From Enoplolaimus lenunculus (lineage: Eukaryota; Nematoda; Enoplea; Enoplida; Thoracostomopsidae), in NCBI GenBank assembly GCA_030248215.1, contig JASANG010002422.1, positions 1 to 64,000 of the forward strand: a stretch of DNA of 64,000 nucleotides, read 5' to 3'. Every line of letters begins with the position of its first letter. Within the stretch, counting starts at the first letter, position 1. The notes under the pieces are model-generated. The model did no database searches and was not told the DNA's origin. It saw nothing but the letters and a program-made list of their open reading frames with translations. The position numbers were made by a program, and so were the translations under genes. This document shows, in pieces, positions 23,273 to 34,826 of this stretch.

Positions 23273-23715
23273 TCCATTATGTGCGGACTTCAAAGTTTTT
23301 TGGTTCAAAATCGTCCAATGAAAGTTGACTTTTATTAAGGTTCAGAACACAATCTTTATCGTCTTTATTACTTACCCAGTGATGGATCTAGAATTTCGAA
23401 TGAAGGCGCCACGCGATAGGCAAACGTAAAAAACCTTGCGAGCGAAACGAACGAGAAACCAAACGTAATTTTAATACTTAATCTTGATACAAATTATGGT
23501 TTCGATTCGTGTCAGGGGGAACAAAGACCTGATTTGACCCCTCTTTTTGGGTCTGCCTGAGCCAGCGTTATAAAGTATGCATCAATATCATTAATAATAA
23601 CAACATTAATAATTAATATTTAATTTTTTCACTCAGTCAATTTTGTAATGATTGGAATATGTTTGTTTGTTTTTGTTTAGGTTTTTCTTGATTTCAACAG
23701 AATCATAGTTTATTT

Positions 23716-23917
23716 GGCCCATGTTACTTTAAGAGGCGTCCAGGTTACTGGTGGGTCTATAAAACAGCAGGTTTAGATTCTAGATTACATTTTTTGCTTA
23801 GGCTTAGGCTTAGGCTTAGGCTTGGGCGTAGGAACACAGTTTTGCAATGCTTAGGTTTAGGCTTAGGCTTAAGAATACGCTTAATCTACTGTTACGCCCT
23901 TCAAAATTATATTGGCC
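23716..23917 (+). mobile_element. TelM-A copy 2 (complete)
   Basis: Ends GGCCCATGTTACTTTAAGAG and ATATTGGCC, flanked by a perfect 8-bp duplication GTTTATTT (23708-23715 and 23918-23925). This defines the family as hAT-like. Core (TTAGGC)n in two blocks. Confidence 0.93.
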
Positions 23918-24124
23918 GTTTATTTCTTGCCTTTGGCCAGTTTTTTAGTTTCAAAAATTTCAGCGAAACTTTCATTATTTAAATAACTACCATTATTTTA
24001 AATTCTTAAATTCACATGTGAGGCCAATCTGATATTTATGTATTTAGCAACGCTCTTGGTTTAGAAAAATTTCTTAATGTGAAAATTCATTTTAATTTTC
24101 GGGGATTTTCAAAATATACCTGGC

Positions 24125-24221
24125 TATGCCAAGTATCACGAGTTGGCGATTAATTTTGAATTTGTTCGAAAACCTATTGTCAACTGGTGATACGTGCTAT
24201 ACACATTTGAGAATACTGGCC
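24125..24221. mobile_element. E family copy (short)
   Basis: Right end ACACATTTGAGAATACTGGC and inner CAACTGGTGATACGTGC. Confidence 0.75.
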
Positions 24222-24291
24222 GTTATTTTTAAAATGTTTTAAGAAAATATATACATAGCAAAAGTTTATAACTTTTTTCATACAAACAAGA

Positions 24292-24612
24292 ATGGATGAT
24301 ATATAACAAGAGTGTGCAACTGGGTACATTCTGTGTAGAAAACAATGTACCTGGCACTGCGTTTTTGGCCTCTCCCCTCTGATTTAGGGGGTAAAACTTG
24401 TACAAACCTGAAACTTTTATAATAGTTTACACGCTTCAAAACAATCAGTCTTTGTTTTAAAACAGCTTAGTGTGTGCAGTCGCATATATTACATGATATC
24501 GACCCCATAAATAATCGGGGTCGGACAAAAACGCAATAAGTGCTGGTATATTTGGTACTATGCACAGTACAGGTAGTTGCATACTCTTGTTAAATATCAT
24601 GTACTCTTGATA
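24292..24612. mobile_element. H family copy
   Basis: AACAAGAGTGTGCAACTGGG and AGTTGCATACTCTTGTTAAA are inverted ends of a 320-bp element with a CCCCTCTGATTTAGGGGGT hairpin. Confidence 0.83.
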
Positions 24613-24654
24613 CAAAGACATATTGTTTCGGTTATAAACAGCTGTAAAAGTTTA

Positions 24655-24805
24655 AAATTTAAAAAATTTTAAAAAACTTTAAGTAATTTAAAATTTAAAA
24701 AACTATAATTTACAATTTGAAAAATTTAAAAGTTATTTAAAAGTTAAAAAAATTTAAGTAATTTTAAATTTAAAAAACTTTAAAATAATTTAAAATTTAA
24801 TATAA
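24655..24805. repeat. AT-rich low-complexity tract
   Basis: Recurrent TTTAAAATTTAAAAA motifs, self-complementary; no clear unit length. Confidence 0.8.
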
Positions 24806-25118
24806 TAAACACTTTGTTGAATGAGTATTTTTGACCAATATTTAACAACTGTCATTGAAATTGTTATTAATGTTTGGATTGAACTACGAACCGTTGTTGC
24901 AAACGGCGTCGCGTATTTCAAAGGCGACAACGAGGCGAGTTTTTGACTCATTACTGCTGTGTTGTGTTAAAAATTTTCAATTCAACTTTTTAACTCACAG
25001 ATAAGTGTGTTATTTTATGTAATCAATTGGTATATAATTATAATAAATAATAGTATATGTTAGGTGTAATGTTCAGAATTAAGTTTAGGCTTAGGCTAAC
25101 CCTGAAACTTAATCTAAA

Positions 25119-25215
25119 GGTTATGCTGTACTCGCCGCGCGGCACCAAATAGATTTTCCTTTATTTGGATTTGGCAACGCACGGTAGAGTCCGGCACATG
25201 AAAGTATAGCGCAAC
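25119..25215. mobile_element. O family, partial copy
   Basis: Right end GTATAGCGCAAC and the GCCGCGCGGCAC arm are present; the left end is eroded. Confidence 0.6.
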
Positions 25216-25217
25216 CT

Positions 25218-25315
25218 TAGGCTTTTGGAATCGGTTTTAGACTTAGGGTTATTCAGTGTGTCAATCTCATTTTTAAGCTTAAATTAGGATTTAGGTTTAG
25301 GTTTGGGCTTATGAC
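25218..25315 (+). repeat. Degenerate TTAGGC array
   Basis: TTAGGCTTTTGG and later TTAGGATTTAGGTTTAGG, about 90 bp upstream of the calmodulin-motif exon. Confidence 0.6.
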
Positions 25316-25406
25316 AAGGCATTGCCTTCCGCCTGGCTTGATCGTTTTTAATATTGTATGAATATTCAGTATAGAATACGTTAATGCAATTATATTTAAT
25401 TTTCAG

Positions 25407-25622
25407 GTTATTGTCGACCCTGAACCGGTCTACCTTACCGCAGACGACTATACCAGTGGCGCCGTATCCGCTCCGCCGACAAAAACGCCAAAATTCCTTT
25501 CGTTCGATGATCGTACAACTTACGTACCTCCACTTCAGTCGCCTTCGACTCCAATTTTGTCGCCGGCGAAACAAAAGTGGCGTCGCGCGTATCGTCAAGT
25601 GTGCCAAGATTTGGGAATTCGG
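25407..25622 (+). CDS. unc13: unc-13/Munc13 homologue, exon with calmodulin-binding helix
   Basis: Coding exon of 216 nt (72 codons), phase 0 at both ends. The acceptor is AATTTTCAG/GTTATT and the donor is ATTCGG/GTAAGT. The product runs VIVDPEPVYLTADDYTSG, then a Pro/Ser/Thr-rich part, then AKQKWRRAYRQVCQDLGIR at the exon end (residues 54-72). The last part matches the Munc13-1 calmodulin-binding segment [20 protein letters not shown] at A-K, W, R-A, the aromatic at W+4, V at W+7 and the following L. In Munc13 proteins this amphipathic basic helix binds Ca2+/calmodulin and potentiates vesicle priming during activity. The anchor Trp at motif position 26 known from Munc13-1 is absent: after splicing, that position is Pro. 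The exon lacks an ATG and is internal. This is the strongest evidence, with the last exon, for the gene's identity. Confidence 0.87.
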
Positions 25623-25641
25623 GTAAGTTCTTAATTTTATT

Positions 25642-25830
25642 GGCCATATTTATAAAATTATGTAGCACCAATCACCAGTTAACGATAGGTCTTGTGAATT
25701 GCGAATTAACCAATGAAAAGGCTTCAAAAATTTGGCCCATTTTTTGCACGTGATTGGTCCTATTTGTGAGTCGATTTCGATATTTGTACCGGGTATAGTT
25801 CGCTTGTCCGAGAACCTATAACTAACTTGG
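25642..25830. mobile_element. E family copy next to the calmodulin-motif exon
   Basis: Starts 20 bp after the exon end at 25622; TGTAGCACCAATCACCAGTT and GAGAACCTATAACTAACTTG. Right terminus eroded. Confidence 0.75.
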
Positions 25831-26176
25831 GTCTTTCCGGCTAGCCCCCAACCGGCGTTTCCTTAGAAAAGGTTGGATTTTGAAATTTTATTGCACGAAC
25901 AAATTTGAATTTTTGAAAAATTCGATTTTCCCAAAAAAATGTGTCAAAAGTTAGACAAATTGTGTACCATTCGATGCAGAATGCAGAGCTGAGATAAATG
26001 GTGTAAGATCTTCTGCAATGACACGTCTAACTAACGAGTTATGGTAAAATAAATGATTTGGCGCAGTCCCAAAATTGGCAGTGCACCAAAACAGTTATTT
26101 GACCATACATCGTTAACCAGACGTCTGATGGCGGAAATCGTAACACCATTGCACTCAACTCAACATGCTGTGTTGA

Positions 26177-26471
26177 ATCAGAGGCGGACCCAAAAATTAT
26201 TCATGGGGGCGGGCTGGCAAATATTATGAAACGCAGAAATTGGTATGTAGGCACCTTATCATTTTATTATCAAAACATTTTCTGAGGGCGAAAAATTGTA
26301 CGGTAGGGACCTTACCATTTTATCTCAAAAAAATTCTGTGGGAAAAATGTTTTTTTACAAAAAAAATTTTAGAGAGGAAACAATTGTAAGGTAGGAACCT
26401 TATCATTTTAACACAAAAAATTTCTGACGGGGGTGGCGTACGCCCTCCCCGCCCCCCCTCTGAATCCGCTA
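26177..26471. mobile_element. G family copy 1
   Basis: Ends AGAGGCGGACC and TCTGAATCCGCTAG. Interior has alternating AAATTGTAAGGTAGG and CCTTACCATTTTA segments. Confidence 0.8.
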
Positions 26472-26877
26472 GTGTGTCAAATGGTATATATTTTGTTTAA
26501 CTTTTTGACCTTGCAAGGTGTACCTCGGAACTGAAATCCTGGTTACGCTCCTGCTTAAACTAATATTATTCGCAGTGTACACGTAATCGGTTTAAGTAGA
26601 AAATTAATTAAGCAAAGACACAAAAATAAAAAATACAATAAAAAAAGAACAACAAATATTAATATGAACCGCAATATAAAAATTTTACGATCTTTACTTC
26701 GGGTCTTTTATTAACCAATAACATCGCAGATATTGCGCCCCGATGATACTGACGGAATTGTGATTGGCTACGGTTTTGAAGAGGTTCATTTTGAAAATGT
26801 AAAATTTTAAGCAATTTTTGATTTTATTAATTTTGGCCCACAGTCTCTGGTTTAATTAAAATCCGGCTAAATATTTT

Positions 26878-27070
26878 GGCCAATGTAAAGAACAAGTGCG
26901 GAACAGTATTGTAATAATGTTCCTAAGCCTAAAAGCCTAAGTATAAGCCTAAGTATAAGCATAAGCCAAGCCTAAGCCTGAACGAAGCAAAAAATTAGTC
27001 TAAAGCTTAAGCTGCTTAATCTTTTTTAGTTTCACAGAAAAACGTTCCGCCCCTGATCTTTATATGGGCC
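26878..27070 (-). mobile_element. TelM-B copy 3 (complete)
   Basis: Flanked by a perfect 8-bp duplication AATATTTT on both sides, which fixes the element ends as GGCCAATGTAAAGAAC and CTTTATATGGGCC. Confidence 0.94.
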
Positions 27071-27265
27071 AATATTTTGAAAATATATTGAAAATTCTAA
27101 GTTTAATTTTACTAAATTAAAAAATAGAATAATTCTTATTTTCGAGTATTAATAAAATTGTAATTTTAGCAATTGTCGCATTTACTGCTCAAATGATAAC
27201 AAATATATGAAATGGTTTTATATAGGATTTGTATGAAAATTTATTCAGTTTTCTGTTACAACCTG

Positions 27266-27411
27266 TGCCTGTATTCTCAAATATGTATAGCACCTGTATT
27301 CAGTTTGCAGTAAGTGAAATTAGAAAATGGTTAGCTTTGAAATTTAGTATACTTTTTGTATTTGGTATCCTATGATATAAATTTTCAAGCCCACAGCTGT
27401 AGAATACGGCC
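27266..27411. mobile_element. E family copy (diverged)
   Basis: GCCTGTATTCTCAAATATGT to GCTGTAGAATACGGCC. Confidence 0.7.
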
Positions 27412-27641
27412 TCAATTGTGTTAAATGTCGAATAATTTTTTTACAACACTATCGATTCATTTTAAAATTTCTCACGTTTTCAAAATTGTTTCAGAAGATG
27501 CGGTTTGAAATGTGAAAAGCGTTTAAAATAGCGTTTTATTTTTGACACAATTTGTAAGCTAACATCTCGCGGCAACAGTGATTACTGGTAAAACATTGAG
27601 CAGAAGAGATTATTTAGTGGAAAAATTTTCAGTTGGTATCT

Positions 27642-27912
27642 ATAACCCTTTCACCACTCATAGGGTATACTATGAACATCGAAACACGAATAAAATACGA
27701 GCAACACAGACACTGTGAGCAGTATTTAACAATATGCGCAGTGCAAAATCTCCAAACATCTTGTGAGCCCCCTTGGCGTCTAGCGTCAATTTCCTATAGC
27801 TCAGTGGTCATCCTAAACACCTTCCACCCGTAAGACTGAGACAGAAGATCGCGTCTTGCCTTGAAATTACATCTCATATGAAATTGAAAATATTCCTGTG
27901 AGAAAGTGTTAA
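27642..27912 (+). mobile_element. S2 copy (tRNA-like with inverted TTAACCC ends)
   Basis: TAACCCTTTCACCACTCATAG to GTGAGAAAGTGTTA. The tRNA-like module near 27797-27867 has A box TAGCTCAGTGGTC; the B box is degenerate (AGAAGATCGCG). Confidence 0.84.
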
Positions 27913-28182
27913 TCTTCATTGCAGAAAATATCTATAGATCCTGTAAAACCTATTACATTTAATAAAAACAAGTTGAATATAATATTTTTAAGCGGCTTAA
28001 GTCAACAAGCCATGAAATGTTAAGGTCGCTGAAATATTTCACAAATTCACTCAACTGTTGCCGTACTTAATTTATGTTTTTGCAACCCAGCCATTGTATT
28101 CGTATTAATTTATATTTATTTTGATTTGTGTTATACATTTTCGTAGTATTGTTAGTTAGCTATTTGTGTTAATACTGATAGC

Positions 28183-28367
28183 GGCCGATGTTTACATTAA
28201 GGGACGTAACAGTAGATTAAGCGTATTCCTAAGCCTAAGCCTAAGCGTTGCAAAAATGTGTACATAAGCCTAAGCCTAAGCCAAAGCAAAAAATGTAGTT
28301 TAGCATGTAAGCCTAGTCTTTTACAGACCCTCCAGAAACCTGGACGCCCCTTAAAGTAACATGGGCC
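28183..28367 (-). mobile_element. TelM-A copy 3
   Basis: Reverse orientation. Flanks CTGATAGC and CCGATAGC match at 7 of 8. Core shows as CCTAAG repeats. Confidence 0.9.
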
Positions 28368-28659
28368 CCGATAGCTAAGTAATTATTGGAAAACGTTTAT
28401 GGATACAAGGAGGTACCAGCAGGGGTGGGTAGGGGGGCTGCCGTTGCACCCTCCTTATTATTTTTCTTATTAATTTTTATATGTTGACATATAGAGTGCA
28501 GGATATTGCTTAATGATGTCATACTGCCATTCGATTGCATGTTTGGTTCAAACGTGCCGCTTGCAAATTGAAACGCAACGTTCTGTTTGCGCCCAGTATT
28601 GACTACACAATTCACTGGATATGTATGTGCAAATTATCGAGGAAAATTGAAACGTTGGT

Positions 28660-28728
28660 GCCTTAAAAATTCTTTGACAGGGGCGCACACGCCTCACCCC
28701 TCCTAGCTGTCCTCTGGATCCGACAGTG
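28660..28728. mobile_element. G family fragment
   Basis: GGGGCGCACACGCC and CCTCTGGATCCGACAGTG. Confidence 0.55.
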
Positions 28729-28859
28729 GCAGCTGCCATGGACTTATGGTTAAATATACCAGTATTCATTACGATATATAAAGCTTAAAGTTTCATTTAT
28801 AGTAATTAACAATAATTACTATAATTAATCAGTTAATAACACATAAACATATAGTACAT

Positions 28860-28884
28860 TATATGTATGTATGTATGTATGTAT
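28860..28884. repeat. (TATG)n microsatellite
   Basis: Five to six tandem tetramers. Confidence 0.9.
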
Positions 28885-29076
28885 CATGCTTACGTCATTA
28901 TGATTTAGACTCAATGTAGCGTGAGTGATTTTCTTGACATTTTAGACTTTAGCTTGAAATTTAGTAATTTAAACAGCTAAATATATCACTGGTGTTAACG
29001 GAAGACGTTAGGTTGACATAAAAATTGTTCTAAACAGAATCTTTATGAATATAAACTAGGCAAAGATTTCTGTAAT

Positions 29077-29334
29077 GATTGTCAGTTTAGGTTGGAACCG
29101 GGACTTCAGACGTTTTTACTAAGCAGCTGGAAAAGTGGGCCTCCGGAGCGGGGATCGAAGGCTCAGTCTACGGATCTTTAAGCGAATAATCTACCACTGC
29201 GCCACGGAGCCCGCCTGTCCAACTGCTTCTATCGTCGACTATATGTCGGCCGTATTCTGCCAGCTCATACAGTGTACTGCAGTATATTGCGTGTGCATTC
29301 AACGGACAAGTATGTCTCACATTCTTACAATGAT
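29077..29334 (-). mobile_element. S1: tRNA-derived SINE-like element, copy 1
   Basis: On the minus strand a tRNA-like module (29144-29214) has an A box TGGCGCAGTGG and a B box-like CCTTCGATCC. It is flanked by sequence shared with 61175-61440 (GCAGTTGGACAGGCGGGCT before it, CCAGCTGCTTAGTAAAAA after it). Not a functional tRNA: the acceptor stem does not close. Confidence 0.82.
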
Positions 29335-29365
29335 CATAATTCTTAAACAAGCGTTTGAAAGATAT

Positions 29366-29636
29366 TTAACCCTTTTTCACACGAATATTTGCAATTTCAC
29401 ATGAGATGTAATTTCAAGGTGGGATTCGAACACCAGTCTCACGGGTGGGATGCGTTTACGATGACCACTGAGCTATAGGAGCTTGACGCTCGAGCCCGAG
29501 TAGGCTCTCACGTCTTGTGGAGATTTTGCACTGCGCATATATGTTATAAATGTTAAACACTGCTCACAGTGTGTGTATTGCTTGTACGTTTTTGTATTTA
29601 GTTGCTCATAGTATGCTCTATGAGTGAAAGGGTTAA
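29366..29636 (-). mobile_element. S2 complete copy
   Basis: Inverted ends TTAACCCTTTTTCACACG and GAGTGAAAGGGTTAA. Minus-strand tRNA-like module 29419-29488: A box TAGCTCAGTGGTC, B box GTGTTCGAATCCC. Confidence 0.9.
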
Positions 29637-29749
29637 ATTTCATATGACATAAAATGTATCAGCACGCGTTGCGTTTCACCAATAATTCACCTATAACGCA
29701 GTTGAAGTTTTGTATTGCATGAATATTTTCTGTATAATATTGTATTTTT

Positions 29750-29860
29750 TAGAAAAACATTTTCTGAGAAGAAAAATTGTAAGATATGGACCTTACTACT
29801 TTATCACAAAGAATTTGACAGAGAGACGTACGACCCTGCGCCCCCTCTGGTTCCGCCAGA
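29750..29860. mobile_element. G family fragment
   Basis: AAAAATTGTAAGATATGGACC and CCCCCTCTGGTTCCGCC. Confidence 0.65.
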
Positions 29861-30555
29861 GTTCACAGCGATAAAGCTGAGACATAACACGCATTGGTAC
29901 ATTTTATGCGTCGGTTCTTGCACACTTCCCCCCGCTATTGTTGAAATTTTCAGGTTTTCGCATATAAAACTTAGGCTTAGGACTAAGCTTTGGTTTACAT
30001 TTGCGGGGGTAAGTGTACAAATGTCTTGAAGTATGGGGGTTGCGTGCAAATGTTCCCCCGAATAATTATTTATTACCTACTTATTTGCTGGGTATGGCTA
30101 GGGTGCCGCTGGAGCCATTCGGCACCGCGTGGTACCTATGGTTAACAAATCCACATCCCACAGTGTATAAACGAATCATATTCCATCTTTAATATTTTTT
30201 ATATAACAATAATGGCTTTAAGTCATGTTTTGCAGCCAAGCGTATGCTAAACATAAGCCTAAGCGTAAGCCTAAACCGAATTCTGCAACACAATGCTGAA
30301 ATGACATTGCGTTTAGTTTGAAAATAGTGTTTTTGGCAACGTTTCAAATATTCCATTAAGTATTTTTAGTCAATTCTAAATAGTACCGCATATTTTTAGC
30401 ATATAGTGTTGCGTAGCCAAAGGAAAACAAAGCGGGGGCTCAGCTTCGTAAATAAAACTTTAACCCCCTTCCCAAGAAAAAATCTCTTTTAAAGTTAAAT
30501 GCGTATTACCCTCATGCATTGCTTTTGAATTTTACGATCCCGTCTAACTTGTTGG

Positions 30556-30739
30556 GGCCAATGTTACTTTTAGGGCCGTAATAGTAGATTAAGCGTATTG
30601 CTAAGCCTAAGCCTAAGCGTTGCAAAAGCGTATTCCTAAGCCTAAGCCTAATCCTAAGCACAAAATGTAGTCTAGAATGTAAGCGTACTCTTTTACTGAC
30701 CCACCACCAACCGGGACAGCCCTAAAAGTAACATGGACC
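30556..30739 (-). mobile_element. TelM-A copy 4
   Basis: Flanks CTTGTTGG and CATGTTGG match at 7 of 8. Core CCTAAG blocks separated by GCGTTGCAAAAGCG. Confidence 0.9.
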
Positions 30740-31136
30740 CATGTTGGGATGGCTCTGGAGTTTTGCATATATTCCGATTGTATATATTCCGATTTTGTAT
30801 ATATAGATGCTTCATTTCTATAATGTATCTAAAGTGCATTTTATAACCTTTACTTACCCGGTCCATATCATATTACAGTGGTTTTCGTAGCTACCATGAG
30901 ATTTGTGATATGGATCTTGGGCCGGAATTGAATTTTCTCCTTTTAAAGGAATGGCAAAAATAGTAGGCGTTAATTTATGGGTGGGAACTGAATCTAGGGA
31001 TATTTCTCAGATTTGGGTACCCCGATAAGCCTATCTCTTGGCACTGTTGAATTATCTAAATAGACTCATTCTAGCTAGGCTAATTGTGCTAATTTTTTTA
31101 GTATATGGTAGTTTTGTCATCTGAAGCTCTCCCATT

Positions 31137-31356
31137 GGCTGGGTTTCCGAAGTCTTAATTTACTTAAGTTATGCTTAAGTTATTAAGTTTCCAACGTTTA
31201 AGTACTTAACTTTTTAAGCAAAGACAAATAAATGTCAACCTTGAGTCAGTGTCATGACAAGGGGGCCATAGTTTTGCTTTAATATATTGTGGAGACTCCG
31301 TGAGTGTATAACTGAGTTGAAAGTTGTACTTAAAGTAGGATTTCAGAAACCAAGTC
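31137..31356. mobile_element. F family copy (diverged)
   Basis: GGCTGGGTTTCCGAAGTC to GGATTTCAGAAACCAAGTC. Confidence 0.75.
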
Positions 31357-31469
31357 AGTGTGTTACAGCTATATGGCTGTAGAGTAGGTTGCTGATAAAG
31401 TGGTTCTTCTGAAATGTTGTACTTTCGATGCAATTTTTTAACTTAAAGTATTGTAAACTTTGAAACCTG

Positions 31470-31596
31470 AGCCCATGTATAGAAAAGAGTAAACTTAAGC
31501 TTTAGACTAAATTTTTGCTTGGATTAGGCTTAGGCTTAAGCTTAGGCTTAGGAATATGCTTTTAATACTGTTCCGCCCCTGTTCTTCCCGTTGGCC
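31470..31596 (+). mobile_element. TelM-B copy 4 (short)
   Basis: 127 bp with a perfect GAAACCTG duplication on both sides. The left end lacks the GGGGCGGAACG segment. Confidence 0.93.
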
Positions 31597-31629
31597 GAAA
31601 CCTGCAACATCCGAAAATTATAATCGCTA

Positions 31630-31960
31630 TCACCAAGAGTAGATGATGTCCACCTGCAGAAGAGTGCGCAACTGACGCTGTAGTGCATGGCACAAAATGT
31701 ACCAGCACGCGTTGCATTTTTGCTCGCCCCCCCTGATATGTGGGGGGTAGCCAACACTTAAACTGCATAGTAAATATAGGAGTTGAATTATAATCAGAGC
31801 GGCTTCACCAGATTCAAAATATTGGTTCAACGTACACCCCCCAAATATGGAGGTAGGGGCCACAAATGCAACGTGCGCTGGGAACATGGTATTGTGCACA
31901 ACATGTACCCAGTTGTATACTCTTGTGAAAATCATCCACTCTTGCTATCACCAAGATTGG
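31630..31960. mobile_element. H family copy (diverged)
   Basis: ATCACCAAGAGTAGATGATG and CAGTTGTATACTCTTGTG; GCACGCGTTGCATTTTTGC and GCAACGTGCGCTGG arms. Confidence 0.75.
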
Positions 31961-32306
31961 ATAATCCATCTCACAACGGTATGCAACTGGGTACGTCATA
32001 ATTTGTCATAAAACCGTAAAAATTCCACGTCATTCCACGTCATGCATGTTTCATAGCCGGCATTTGAAAATATGGGGTCCATAAAGTTAAATTTCTATTC
32101 TGATTTTGATTTTGGCAACAAAATTGAGTCTCACCTGCGTATCGCGTAGCTGCGGCTAAACGTTCAATACGGCATGATTTCAAGTATAGAAAGTCTGTTT
32201 TGACCTCATGAATCCCGAAGGTTATTCTAAAGTCTGTTCAAATTTTATTTCTTGTTCCCTAGAAAATTTGGGACGTAACATATCACCTCTGTTCTTCCGC
32301 TTGCGT

Positions 32307-32469
32307 CGGGCCCGTAGCCAAAGGGGGCCAGCGGGCTCAGCACCACCCTGGAAACATTTTGGCCGACCTAGAAAATTTTCAACCTTCCTTGTAAGTCATT
32401 GAAAATCTTTGTATGCCCCTCCTGAAACATTGTTAGCCCCCCTAGCATGGTGAGTTGGCTACGGGCCTG
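32307..32469 (+). mobile_element. C family copy 9
   Basis: Both ends intact. Flanks GCTTGCGT and CGTTGCGT match at 6 of 8. Confidence 0.9.
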
Positions 32470-32570
32470 CGTTGCGTATGCTCCTGAACGCCTACTCCAA
32501 CTAAATTTTGTTCCAATTGGAACCGCAGGCTTTCGGTTCCTGGCACAACAGCTGCCGCATATGTCGGCCT

Positions 32571-32697
32571 AAACCTAGGAAAACTCTAATATATACATAT
32601 ATAATGTATTATGTTGCATATGGATATATATCTGCAACATAAACAAATACATTTATATGTATATATTAAAGTTTTTCTGGTTTTTAGGTTTAACCTA
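32571..32697. mobile_element. Small AT-rich foldback element
   Basis: AAACCTAGGAAAACTCTAAT on the left is mirrored on the right (AGTTTTTCTGG, then TTTAGGTTT), with an inner TGCATAT/GCAACATA hairpin. Confidence 0.65.
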
Positions 32698-32779
32698 TTT
32701 CCTAAAAATCGTACCCAGGGGGGTACACGGTTTAGCACAGCGTTCAATGATTGAGATTAGTTTTGACAGCTTATCAACA

Positions 32780-32944
32780 TAGGCCCGTAGCCAGCTCATT
32801 TTGCAAAGGGGGCTCAAAATTTTTCAGGAGGAACATTCAATGGTTTTGAATGAGTTACAAGCAAGGTTGAAAATTTTCTAGGGGGGGCAAAATTTTTCGA
32901 GATGGGGCTGCGCGCCCCCTGGCCCATTCTTGACTACGGGCCCG
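32780..32944 (-). mobile_element. C family copy 10
   Basis: GGCCCGTAGCCAGCTC to GACTACGGGCCCG. Confidence 0.88.
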
Positions 32945-33279
32945 CATTAACAATTTAAGGTAAATTTCGTGGAGTATAAACTTAAATGATTTTAAGAATG
33001 CTAAAAGTTATAGGGTCGCAGAGTTTAAGACAGTCGGAAAAGACAGAATGGTGCCATAAGTTCTCAGGGGAGCAGAGTCGGATCCGAAAAAAGATTACGG
33101 GATTCGCCAAATTGGGATTCGAGGAATTTACAACGCATGGAAGATTAGATGTGGGAGCATAAGGAACGGAACAAATGTACCATTTTTCCTCCGGTGGCGT
33201 TTTGGTTTAGGGAAAACGAACTCGATGACCCCCGGTAGTTGCAGAGAGCGATACTTAGACTCATACACTTAACTGATGT

Positions 33280-33681
33280 CGGCTCGTAGCCAGCTCACCT
33301 TGCTGGGGAGGGGGGGGCTAAAATCATTCTGAATGCGCATAAAAACGTTTTTGGACGACTTACAAGCAATGTTGGTCCATGTAAAGATCAGGGGCTGAAT
33401 GTTTCCCTGTGGGACTAGAAAAGAGTAAGCTTAAGCTTTACACTAATTTTTTTTGCGTGGCTTAGGCTTAGGATTAGACTTAGGCTTAGGAATATGCTCA
33501 TTCTTACGCTTAGGCTTAGGCTTAGGCTTAGGCTTAGGCTTAATCTTAGGCTTAGGAGTATGCTTTAATACTGTTCTACCCCTGTTCTTTACATTGGCCA
33601 CAAGGTTGAATATTGTCTAGGACGGATAAAATTTTTTCTAGGTGTGAGCTCCCCTGCCCACACCCCGTGGGGTCCGCACGG
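33280..33681 (-). mobile_element. C family copy 11, split by TelM-B
   Basis: 33280-33373 and 33600-33681 together make one C element; the gap is a TelM-B insertion. Confidence 0.88.
33374..33599 (+). mobile_element. TelM-B copy 5, inserted in a C element
   Basis: The C element at 33280-33681 is split at its GCAAGGTT motif. Flanks GCAATGTT and ACAAGGTT are diverged copies of that target. Confidence 0.92.
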
Positions 33682-34669
33682 ATATCGTCCGAGTTGAAGC
33701 CTATTTTTTAGATTTTATATTTGTCATAGTATTTTTGCTTACGGAACGGGGAGCATGGACATCCAGCGATCCGTCCTGAACCAGTTTTTACGAAAACGAA
33801 CCGAATCGTCCACCGGACGTTTTTGGGTATTTTCCCTACCATTTGATGGTCAAAAACCTTATTTTTTGCATATTTAAGGGTTTCTTGGCATCGTCTAATT
33901 ATACTAAACTCAAATTTGAATTTTTGAAAAATTCATGACCTCAATTTTATAGGTTGACAACAATTCATGTATTACTGTTTTGTCAATTAATGTAACGGCT
34001 GCAATGTTAGAGTGAAGGTGCCTGAAATAGGGTACGGGTATTTGGCTCATGCCGGCACTACGAACCAATAGCTGGTCGTTACACCCGTTGCCAAAATTTA
34101 ATTATATTCTAATGTAGAACCTGTTTTCTCAAATCTCCAAAAATTTCAGGGGTTATATGGGTTCGCAAAGGCCCTGCCTATGACCACGGCCCAGCTGTGT
34201 ATGTTTAGCTAGCAACCAATGGTTTATACTTTTGCCGTACAATGAGAAATTCACTTTCTAGTGTTTGGCCCATATCATAAGTGGTCCTGAACTCATAGGA
34301 CTGTCAAATCCGGCTCGCACCTTGGGGCCAAACGCCATACTTTCGTATTGGCAGCTCTTGGCCCCCCTGTCTCGTTTCGTATCGGCAGCTCTGTGCCCCC
34401 CTGTCTGGTTATTCCATCGTTTAGCTTTTATACCTACCACAGTAGGTTCGCCTATATTTGCACCCTGTATTGCATCTGATTTTTACCAATAAAACCATAA
34501 ACGAAAACGAACCTAACCGCAGTCAGTATATGCCATTTTGGGGGTTCCCACTACATTCTTTATGCCGTTTTAGCCATAAAGTCCCTATAAAATAAAAGGC
34601 CTACTTAATCTTGTGGCAGTTATTTATTTTCGGGTTCAACTACCAGTAGGGGGAGTATATACAGGTCAG

Positions 34670-34826
34670 GGCCAATGTTACTTTTAGGGGCGTAACAGTA
34701 GATTAAACGTATTCGCAAGCCTAAGCCTAAACCTAAGCCTAAACAAAAAAAAGTTTATCTAGACTCGAAAACTATTCATTTATAGTCCCATCAGAAACGT
34801 GGACGCTCCTTAAAGTAACATGAGCC
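34670..34826 (-). mobile_element. TelM-A copy 5
   Basis: Short core. Flanks CAGGTCAG and CAGGTGGG match at 6 of 8. Confidence 0.88.

Larger units (their letters stand above)
11015..25406 (+). other. unc-13 intron (14.4 kb)
   Basis: Bounded by GTAAGT and AATTTTCAG; phase 0 on both sides. No further exon with credible splice sites was found. Stretches in which I recognise nothing beyond AT-rich DNA: 11860-12140, 12290-13230, 14120-14810, 16410-17450, 17620-18468, 18790-19299, 20820-21460, 21940-22250, 23280-23710. Confidence 0.7.

Noticed and set aside
29144-29214. A real tRNA gene on the minus strand
   Set aside because: It has A and B box-like motifs, but the acceptor stem does not pair, and the flanks are shared with the copy at 61175-61440, so it is a SINE-like relic. 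The same applies to 29419-29488, 46590-46660 and 47646-47715.
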